Positions 43,601 through 55,600 of a DNA stretch of 64,000 nucleotides are shown here, piece after piece. The stretch's first letter is position 1. Each line of letters begins with the position of its first letter. The position numbers and the translations under genes are program-made. The stretch is from positions 77,001-141,000 of the forward strand of contig BROG01000482.1 in the NCBI GenBank assembly GCA_030159075.1, written 5' to 3'. The DNA comes from Atrina japonica. Taxonomy: Eukaryota > Mollusca > Bivalvia > Pterioida > Pinnidae. The notes under the pieces were generated by a model. That model was not told the origin of the DNA. It did not search any database and worked only from the letters and a program-made list of their open reading frames with translations.

Positions 43601-46600
43601 AATATCTGTTATACGCGAGTATAGTATTCGACATAGGCATGTAGTATTAACAATATCTGTTATACGCGAGTATAGTATTCGACATAGGCATGTAGTATTA
43701 ACAATATCTGTTATACACGAGTATAGTATTCGACATAGGCATGTAGTATTAACAATATCTGTTATACGCGAGTATACGATCTGACATAGGCATGTAGTAT
43801 TAAAAATATCTGTTATATGCGAGTATACGATCTGACATAGGCATGTAGTATTAACAATATCTGTTATACGCGAGTGTACTATATGACATAGGCATGTAGT
43901 ATTAACAATATCTGTTATACACCAGTATACTATTTGACACAGGCATGTTGTATTAACAATATCTGTTATACGCCAGTATACTATTTGACATAGGCATGTA
44001 GTATTAACAATATCTGTTATACGCCAGTATACTATTTGACATAGGCATGTAGTATTAACAATATCTGTTATACGCCAGTATACTATTTGACATAGGCATG
44101 TAGTATTAACAATATCTGTTATAGGCAACTATACTATTTGACATAGGCATGTTGTATTAACAATATCTGTTATACACCATTATACTATTTGACCTAGGCA
44201 TGTTGTATTAACAATATCTGTTATACGCGAGTATACTATTTGACATAGGCATGTTGTATTAACAATATCTGTTATACGCGAGTATAGTATTTGACATAGG
44301 CATGTAGTATTAACAATATCTGTTATACGCGAGTATACTATTTGACATAGGCATGTAGTATTAACAATATCTGTTATACGCGAGTATACTATTTGACATA
44401 GGCATGTTGTATTAACAATATCTGTTATACGCGAGTATACTATTTGACATAGGCATGTTGTATTAACAATATCTGTTATACGCGAGGATACTATTTGACA
44501 TAGGCATGTTGTATTAACAATATCTGTTATAGGCAAGTATACTATTTGACCTAGGCATGTTGTATTAACAATATCTGTTATACACCAGTATACTATTTGA
44601 CCTAGGCATGTTGTATTAACAATATCTGTTATACACGAGTATAGTGTTTGACCTAGGCATGTAGTATTAACAATATCTGTTATACGCGAGTATACGATCT
44701 GACATAGGCATGTAGTATTAACAATATCTGTTATACGCGAGTATAGTATTTGACATAGGCATGTAGTATTAACTATATCTGTTATACGCGAGTATACTAT
44801 TTGACATAGGCATGTAGTATTAACAATATCTGTTATACGCGAGTATAGTATTTGACATAGGCATGTAGTATTAACAATATCTGTTATACACCAGTATAGT
44901 ATTTGACATAGGCATGTAGTATTAACAATATCTGTTATACGCGAGTATAGTATTTGACATAGGCATGTAGTATTAACAATATCTGTTATACGCGTGTATA
45001 GTATTTGACATAGGCATGTAGTATTAACAATATCTGTTATACGCGAGTATACTATTTGACATAGGCATGTAGTATTAACAATATCTGTTATACACGTGTA
45101 TACTATTTGACATAGGCATGTAGTATTACCAATATCTGTTATACAGGAGTATACTATTTGACATAGGCATGTAGTATTAACAATATCTGTTATACAGGAG
45201 TATACTATTTGACATAGGCATGTAGTATTACCAATATCTGTTATACACGTGTATACTTTTTGACATAGGCATGTAGTATTACCAATATCTGTTATACGCG
45301 AGTATACTATTTGACATAGGCATGTAGTATTACCAATATCTGTTATACACGAGTATACTATTTGACATAGGCATGTAGTATTACCAATATCTGTTATACA
45401 CAAGTATACTATTTGACATAGGCATGTAGCATAAAAACTGAGTATAAGTCATTCAATGAAATGTTATCTATAACAAATGTTACAAATGTTATCTATTAGT
45501 ATTACAAATACATTTAACTCCTCCACCTGAGATACAATGGACTCTTCTGTAAATCAATGACTTAGGCAAGCCCAAATATGTCTTTCGGGGTGAATGAATT
45601 ATAAAGTTTACATTCAGTAAAAACCAAAAAGTCAGTATTGTGGAAATTTACTTGTCAGGGTAATTTACACTAAATTAGTAAATAAGCGATGAAGAATTCA
45701 ACGTGTAAATTACTCTGTACTAATCCCACAGTTGTGCTAAGGATAATCATTTCATACGGACTTCTCACAGTAAGTTGTGACATCACACATATGGTTTGCA
45801 TAAGATCACGTAGTTAACAACATGCGGAAATATACATATATATATATATGCTTACAGTAACCAATAGCAAATAACTATTACACAAAAAAGTACATGTATC
45901 ATAAAAAGCCAAAATAAAATATATATGTGTCTATGGTTATCTGCCCGACCCTACATTTTGCCTCTTGACCCTAAAACATTTTCCCATATTTTCTGGAAAA
46001 TCCAGTTTTATACGATCCCGTTTCCATTTGAAAGTTAGTTTGAAGATTCATCAACACGTTTGTAATGCTCTCTGACTATAGTGTCAAGCATCTGTCTAGC
46101 GCAGTGCTTCAGAACATTTGATTCAGAAGTAATCTATATGTGAAGCGTTTCATTCACAGCATCAATGGTAATGACAAATGGCACCAGGATGGAGTCGATG
46201 TATGTGTAGGCCATTGACCTGGCATATTCTTGTCATCAGTCATGCTAAAAAATGGTACGTGCATTTCCTAAAGAAAAAACCTTATTTGATAATTTTGTTA
46301 ACGTTCACAGAGAAGCAGAATCTCGGCTGGATTTAACTGTATCCTTAAATGGACTTGAGATTGATTTCCCTACTAGTACCGTTTTATTTTGGCCTAACTG
46401 AAAGATGATTAAACTATCTATTACTGAAAATAATGAGTACTGGTACTATATTTGTAAATATTCAGAATATATACCGCAACTTTCTTTCAACTCCTGGAGT
46501 CCTGCAGTTTATATAAAGGTGCGATTTATACGTTTCCAAAATTAAAGAATTCCAATCTTTGCATATGGATCATTTTTGTCTCTATTACTTTTACTCTATC

Positions 46601-49600
46601 TACGGTGTGACCTGACAATTTCGGCTCTATTTAACATTTTTGTAGATCTTTGCCTGCTGAACAATTTTGCTTTTTTCACTTTTACTCTAGCTTTGATACT
46701 TTTCAAGATAATGTCAATAAACATCTAAAAACATGAAAAATCAACTTAAAAGGGGAAATAACTCTCATAAGGAGTACCCTTACAATTTAAGCCCTGTTGA
46801 CCTTTTTGTAGATCTTTGTGTACTGATCTTTTTTGCTTCCTTCAATTTTACTCTAGCTATTATACTTTTCAAGATAATGTCAATAAACATCCAAAAACAT
46901 GAAAAATCAACTTAAAGGGGAAATAACTCCCATAAGGTGTGACCTGACAATTTCGGCCCTATCGACTTTTTTGAAGATCTTTCCATGCTTATCATTTTCG
47001 CCTCTTTCACTTTTACTCTAGCTATTATATTTTTCAAGATAATATAAAAAAAGATCCAAAAACATGAAAAAATCAGCTTAAAATTGGAAATAACTCCTAT
47101 AAGGGGGTTACCCGATATTTCGCTTCTATTGACTTTTTTGTAGGCTATATTTAGCCATGACAGCCATGTTTGCTCCTACTGCCTTTTCATCTGTAAACTT
47201 TATGTTGCTTTACATGGTTATACTTTCTGTCAAGTTTGGTTCAAAGTAGCCTAATGGTTCCCGAGAAGTAGTCAAAAATGTCTAAACTTTTACAAAAAAA
47301 ACATACATTTTCCATTTATTTAGGTGCCTGTGACCTTGACCTTTGACCTTGAAATTGTGTCAAAATGATCCTTAGATAATTCCTAACAACTTTCTCATAT
47401 ATCTTTGTATACAAAAAGTCAATCAGTTTTGAGTTATTAAGCAATTTGTAATACAATTGTACCATGTGTTACTGAAGCGCTCCCTAGTGGCTTATTTATC
47501 AACAAATTTCATTTTCGTTCACAAACGTTGTAGATATTGACTTAACAATCATGCATACAAAATTTGAAAGTCATCTAATCATTGGTTCATGAGAAGAAGA
47601 TTTTTAAAGATGTACCAAGTTTTGGTCCTTTCATAGTACTATGAACATGTTATTAGACACTTGTATTCACATGAAGTCGCAAAACATCATTCTACAAATG
47701 CGCTTTAAATACCGGTGTGGTTTATACCTTACCAAATTCTAAATAATTGCTAAAAATCAGCACTGCGGTTTATATAAAGGTGTGACATATAATCTGGAAA
47801 ATACAGTATATATATTACTCACAATCTACCATTACTTCTCCATTCATGAATATTGCACTTAGAATCACCATGACCAGTCCAATCTTTGCATTATCATCAT
47901 CTGGCCACTCAACTGGAACAAAGTTATCTTGTTGATCTTGTTCCAGGAGGTCATCAACATCTGTTTCAATCTCATTCACCAAGATATAAGATCCTTTCTG
48001 TTTATCGTCTAAACTGACCAGCTTGATCCCAAAAACCTGTGTAACAAAGATTGGTTAAGCAGGGTTTTCCCTGGGATTTTCAAATGAGGAGTCCATGGAC
48101 TCCCACAACTACAAAATTAGGAGTCCATTTGGTAATTTAGGAGTCCATTTGCCGTCCACTTCAATTCGACCAGAATCAAACTAAATGTCAAATGTGCACT
48201 TTTGTTGATAATTACTGACATCCCTATAGAGAAAACATCAAGAGTACATATGGAGCATTTATTTTCTGATCATAATTTAATCATGTTGGGAGAGTGAGTA
48301 GTTTTTCCCACATTCATATGTGAAACAAAACATCAGCACCATTTTTATATGTTACTGTAACACCATCATAATTTCCTGGTTTGTTCTTGACCTCAGAGTT
48401 CCCTTAATTCAATATATAATTATGGTATACATACATATGTACTATAGATTAAAGGTTTATAAAATTATATCTATTTTATCCATTTCAAGTATTAAAGTAC
48501 TTTATCATATGTAAGATTTACATAAACATTTGTGTAAATAATTCATTTTATATAAATATCATTAGTACTTTTATTATTATTTTTTAATTTGCATAATTCA
48601 CATGAAAGTCGGGTTTGGTATCCCTTCTTTAATTTATACTTCCGGAAGTACCCATAAAGTGATGAACGATGTTGTCTTGTTGCTTCTAGATCCATATTAG
48701 AGGTAAATATTTCTCTGTTTTATTATAAATAAAATGATGAATTCAGTTTATTTGTTTTCTTGTGGAATTGAAATAGAACATAAGAATTAAAAATGGACAT
48801 AAAAAAGGAAGCAAACTGGTAGAAATTAAGATGCATGCTTGGTTTATTTACCCAAACGATCTCGAAAGACATTAAGTATTTAACACGTCCACTAGGATGC
48901 AATAGATCTTATTTTAGGCGTCAATTAGGATTTTTACGCATTGATACGCAGAATTTTTGCGTCAGGGAAAACCCTGGTTAAGTTAAACTCTGTGTTATAA
49001 GCAGCTGATATTGATATATGTCATTATGTGTTTATAGGCATTTGTAAGATTATAAACCAGGGCTCGGCATTAACATTTGTCCGATTGTCCATGTCCAGGT
49101 GAAAATCATCTCCAACAAGTAAATCTTACTAAGCACTTGTCCACCCCCACCATCCTATTATTTTGCAGTCTTAAAAATTCATAAAAAATTCTAGAAATTA
49201 AATTTTGGCAAAATTCTTGCACAAAAACATTTCTTCACCTAATTACAAGTAAAACAAATTAAATGAATGCATCAAAGTGAATGCAAGGGGATCTGGCCAA
49301 GAAACATAAATATTGCTGCTTAAAGAAATTCATCAAAAATTCTAGAAATCAAATTTCAGCAAAATTCTTGCACAAAAACATTTCTTTAACTATATAAAAG
49401 TAAAACACTTTAATGCATCAGTGTGAATGCAAGGGGAGATAATTGAGGAAATCATGCAAAAATGAATGAAAATGACAAACGCTGAAAAGACCTCAAAAAC
49501 GCGTCAAAAATTAACATTCCGATTTTTATGAAAAATACAAACTTGAATTATACATCCATGTAGATCACTAAAAAATAATCCGTTTTTCAATTCATCCAGA

Positions 49601-52600
49601 GGTTCTGGAGAAGAAACTTTTTAAAGAGGGGTACCTTTTGGGACCTATTCTGCCCCACCTTAGATCCACCCTTGGGCCAGTCTGGCTGAAAACTACCAAC
49701 TGGTAAAGGACCTTGAGTACTTGCTTCCTGTCAGGTTTCGTCAAAACCCCTTCAGTGGTTTCAGAGAAGAAGTCGAAAGTATCAAAAGTTTATGGCCGGA
49801 CGCTGGATGGGGAGTGATCAAAATAACTCACTTGAGCCTTTGGCTCAGGTGAGCTAAAAAGGACAAGCTTTGTGACAAGGTGTCTTTACAAACGAATTGA
49901 TGTTTTGTTTTCTCGTATGCAGGTATGCAATTACTTGATTAGCAAGTCAACACCTTAATCAAAACAAGAGTTAAATCACAGGCGCTTGTAGCATTGGACT
50001 ATGTCTAATAAAATGAAAATAATAAAATTCATCTACCTACAACTTTCTATTCTTACACTTCTGTGTGACTATACGACACAGATCACCGACTTTGAACAGT
50101 TTTTATAAGATTTGTCTCAGTTTTAATAATATGCCATATCCTCAATGTATATAATACAGTTACATCATAAATTAATTAAAATTATTTAACACATTGATTT
50201 ATTTCTGAATCTCATTATTTACATGATGTACACATATTAGTACAGGGATTTTCCTATGCCTATTTTGGGTCCGGTTACAGGACCCTTCCCAATGCATGTA
50301 TTTTCCCCAAAATATGCAAACATTCCCAATTTGGAATTCCCACCCTAAAAAATGTATATTTTTCCAATTTTCCAGACCCTGGACCCAGAATTTTGGAGGT
50401 AGGAAAATGTACATTTACTAAATGGAACATCCAACCAGGGAAGAAATATGTAGTTGGAAATAATGATTGTCATCTCCGATCAAACGGATTTCATAATACC
50501 CCATGTGATCCTTTATAGAAAGAGCACCTGTATAAAAAAATTGTTTTTGTAATTCCCCTTGAGAGGTCTTTATATACAAGTTTGACTGTAATATGTATCT
50601 TAATTGGGTTGTAATTTTTAAAATTATGTAATGAACTTAAAGGTGACTTTTTCAGAAAATAAAAACAATGTATGTTTGATACAAGTACAACAAAACAACA
50701 CAAGATAAAACTCTGTGAACTTACTTCTTTAAATATGACACCTGTGATTCATATAACTGAAATTGATGATGTGGATCATACATATAAATGTTTTGAGACT
50801 TACGGAGTGTAATTCATGAGCTGCTTTCTGTATCAAAATTGGAAAGGCTCTGCTGTGCTCCTTTAAAACATGTTTGTTGATGTCTGTTAACGATAACAAC
50901 AATAAAGCTTCAAAAGATGTAAACAAACACATATATATTGATGTACAGTAAACGATCATGTACAGAAAATGGTATTACATGTAAATATACATATATATAT
51001 TGATGTATAATAACCGATCATGTACAGAAAATGGTATTACATGTAAATAAACACATATATATTGATGTACAGTAAACGATCATGTTTACATGTATTGATA
51101 AATGTAAATGATAATGTTTAATTTAAAACACAGAAAATGGTATTACATGCATACCTTTTCTTGATAAACGCTGCCCGACTTAATTTACCTGTGTACAAAC
51201 ACAGTATCAAGAAGTTTCATACCCAATGAAAGACAAATCATAGAGTGGGTACAATTTGTCTTTCAATGGGTAGAATTTGTCTAATAAATATTTCATAAGG
51301 TCTATAGTGATTTTCAACTACATGTGGGTAGGCCTACATGTATCTCACAACTAACAGAATAAATGATAATAGTGAATATTTAAAAAAAATAGGAATTATT
51401 TCAAATTAAGGCAAATTGTAGATGCTTCTAGAGGACTTGCCCCCGAAATAATTAGTTTCAGAAATTTCAGCGTTTGGATGAAACAGTGGTTGACAACCAT
51501 GTGTTTTCCTTTTGATTGTATTTCAGAATGACTATGATAAACAGGCCTTTTTCTGTCAATTAGGGGAAAATGACACTGGCAACACAACTGGGAATTTGGA
51601 CGTGAATTTGTGTCATACTGGGAAAATTGTGCGCACAGACAGAAATCTAAATACATTTTTAAATGCATTTCCCCTTACATTATTATTATTTTTGTTCATT
51701 ATGGTCATGAGCTCAAGATCAAATTGGGAAAAAATAAATACATTTTCCATAACCATTGGCAATGGGACCAAATTTCGGACCCATGGATACTATAGAAAAA
51801 GCTCTGGTAAAACAATGGTACAATAGCATAAACATTTACTGATAAGAAAAAATGAGACAGTGAAAGTGTCATTCTTCAACAAGAGATCCCAAAGGGATCT
51901 TGGCACCCACCATTAAATGTTCAATGCCTGATATATGACAGACTGTTCTTTTTTCTTCTTTTGTGTTTCAACACAGAATTTGAACTATTTCTGTGGAATA
52001 CTTTTTTCACAAGACTACTGTATAAAGAATGGAATTCAACATGGGCAACAGGTGTCCATCTTGGATTACGAACTCTCGAAAATGTCATATGCACATCTAG
52101 ACCTCAGGGGGAACCTCCATAATCAATTTCGAAAAGATTCCTTTAGTACATTCTGAGAAATACATACCTCCATTGTCAAAATCCAAGATGACCACCTGTC
52201 TGCCATGTTGGATTTCGATCTCTCTGAAAATGTAATATTCACAACTAGACCTCAAGGGGAACCTTCATCCAATTCCAAGGAAATCCCATCAGTCCTTTAT
52301 GCGAAATAATAGTCAAAAACAAACTTTCTATGGTCAAAATCCAAGATGGCCACCTGTCAGCCATATTTGATAACATTCTCTCTCAGAAAATTCAATATGC
52401 ACAACTACATCTTAAGGGGAACCTTGATGTCAAATTTCAATGCCATCCCATCAGTCCTTTCTGAGAAATAGCTATAACAAACTTCCTTTGGTCAAAATCC
52501 AAGATGGTTGCCTGTTGGCCATGTTTGATTCGGATATCTCTGAAAATGTAATATGCACAATAATACTTCAAGGGGAACGTTCATGTCCAATTTCAAGGAG

Positions 52601-55600
52601 ATCCCTTCAAAAGATCCCTTCCAAGATGGCTGCCAGTCGGCCATGTTGGATTTCAATCTCTTTGAAAATGTAATATGCACAATTAGACCTCAAGGGAACC
52701 TTCATGTCAAAATTCAAGTAGATCCCTATAGTACTTTCTGAGAAGTAGCAGTAACAAGCTTCTTTTGGTCAAAATCTAAGATGACTGCCTGTTGGCAGCC
52801 ATCTTGGAATCCAATCTCTCTGAAATTATATTATGCAAAATTAAATCTCAAGGAGAACCTCCATGTCTAATTTCAATGCCATCCCATCAGTCCTTTCTGA
52901 GAAATAATAGTCAAAAACAAACTTCTTTTGGTCAAAATCCAAGATGGTTGCCTGTTGGCCATGTTTGATACGGATATATCTGAAAATGTAATATGCACAA
53001 TAATACTTCAAGGGGAACCTTCATGTCCAATTTCAAGGAGATCCCTTCAGTCCTTTCTGAGAAATAGAGGTAACAAACTTCCTTTGGTCAAAATCCAAGA
53101 TGGTCACCTATCGGCCATGTTGGACTCCGATCTCTATGAAAATGTTAAATGCACAATTAGACCTCAAGGGAACCTTCATGTCAAAATTCAAGTAGATCCC
53201 TATAGTACTTTTTGAGAAGTAGCAGTAACAAGCTTCTTTTGGTCAAAATCTAAGATGGCCGCCAACAGGCGGCAATCTTGGAATTCAATCTCTGAAATTA
53301 TATTAAACCTCAAAATTAAACCTCAAGGAGAACCTCCATGCCCAATTTCAATGAGATCCCATCAGTCTTTTCTGAGAAATAGCGGTAACAAACTTCCTTT
53401 GTCAAAATCCAGGATGGCCACCTGTCAGCCATGTTGGATTCTGATCTCTCTGAAAATGTAATATGCACAACTAGACCTCAAGGGGAACCTTCCTGTCAAA
53501 TTTCAAGTAGATCCCTTTAGTACTTTCTGAGAAGTAGCAGTTACAAGTTTCTTTTGGTCAAAATCCAAGATGGCCACCTGTTGGCCATGTTGGAATCCAA
53601 TCTCTCTGAAAATATAATATGCAAAACTAAACCTCAAGGAGAACCTTCATGTCCAATTTCAATGAGATCCCATCAGTCCTTTCTGAGAAATAGCGGCAAC
53701 AAACTTCCTTTGGTCTAAATCCAAGATGGCCCACTGTCATCCATGTTGGATTCCAATCTTTCTGAAAATGTAATATGCACAACCTCAAGGGGAACCTTCC
53801 TGTCAAATTTCAAGGAGATCCCTCTAGTCCTTTCTGAGAAATAGTGGAAACAAGTATTGTTCAAGACGACTGATGGACCACGGATGCAGTGCCATATGAA
53901 TAGCCCACCATCTATTGATGGTGGATAAAAAAAAGGACCGTCCATATAGCATTGAATGCATTAGTGATAACGTCACCAATGCAAGGTTATCTAGAAACAA
54001 GAAACTTCAATGTCAAAGTACATGTAACAACATGTTTAATGCAGTGCTCCAGATAACTTTAAATTTCTGAATAGAAATCTGGAATTTACAAACAGATCTG
54101 TGGCTCGCACATCCGAACCGTGGTTAGTTTTTAAACTGAACTTTGCCATCGTTAATGTCACTGCAATTTATTCAACCATCTCATTACTGCACGGCGAAGC
54201 CGATGTTTACAGATACATAGTTATCATCTACCTGGTTGAGCATTGTCACTGGTTGAGCAATGGTGCATAGACTCTATATAATTACTCAAGCTGCTACTTG
54301 AGCCTACCTTGTTTTTTAATTGGAACTTTCTTTTGATCCATAATCAATAAATACTGAACCAGGTCGTGAAGTTTTTTATCTTGTTCTCCTTTGTCCATAC
54401 TTGCACATGCCCTTTCTGCTTGACTCGCAGGGACCTGGGAGCTGGAAGGACCGTCATCATTGACTTGACTCTATAAAACATTAGAGACTCATGATCAGAT
54501 TCCACCTTTCAATCATATACGGGGCCGCATTAAGGGCCCATTGGCATATAAACACCGAAATTACCACTTTTTGTCGACATTTCCAAATAATTTGCCAAAA
54601 TTACCACTAAAATGATAGATAATGACATTATTTATCAGAAAAACAATCATTTTATTTTATAATATATTACTTTTAATGTCATATGCATCGATTAGTGATG
54701 AACAAATCTGAATCTCGTTTATTTATTGAATTTCGATGATTTACATATAAAACTGAACAAGAAATTTAAAAAATGCACAATTAGCTTAAATCAAATTAAA
54801 TGGCTTTCCAATTTTAAAAATAACTGATCTCTTTGCAAAATCATCAAATGAGAAAAACCAACTAAAAACCACTAAAAAGGTTCAATTGACATAACTGTTT
54901 GTCTGCTTTACTTTAAAATACAAATGTAATCATAAAAAGTAAAATGTTATAGAATCATTTTTCCTGTATATAACATCATTATATATCATTTTAATGGTAA
55001 TTTTGGTAACATGTCTGGTAATTTCAGTAATTTATTTGGTAATTTTGGTAAATAGTGGTAATTTCAATGTTTATATCAATATATGTAATGTAAGCATGGG
55101 CCATTTCCAATGCAAAAACAATCACAATGCATATTTGGCCATTTGCAGTCAAAATTTCCCAATTAAAGTCAAATGACAATGAAATTTAAGAGATTCTTGT
55201 ATTTTTACATACTTTTGTGTATTTCCAGATTTCCCAATTTCAATAAAATTTCTAATTCAAAAGGCCAAGGCCCCATTTCCAAAAGAGGTATCAGGTCAAT
55301 CTGTCCCAAACTAATGTCCCCAAGTTGTTCCCGCCCCAGTCAATCCGGCAACCTCGCATAATAAATGCAACGTTATACTATCATATTATGTATCTGAATT
55401 AGTTTTCTCAATTATTTCTCAATTGTCAAGGTATAAAAATTGACAAAAAGTTTAAGAGCAAAAATCTATATATTAGGTAGGGTCATACTACTGAAATACG
55501 CCTGCATCAAAATGTATAAGTCAAAAAAATATATGAGTCCGTCGTCATATTACTTTGTAAACTACATTGTTGGATAGATCATAGGCTGAATTTTCTACCC

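Noticed and set aside
42620..44128. 502-codon minus-strand open frame (17-residue repeat) and its neighbours at 40566-42071 and 44180-45403
   Set aside because: It lies wholly inside the 51-bp array; 51 is divisible by three and one frame lacks a stop. It sits in an NSMCE3 intron and has no splice or protein-family support.
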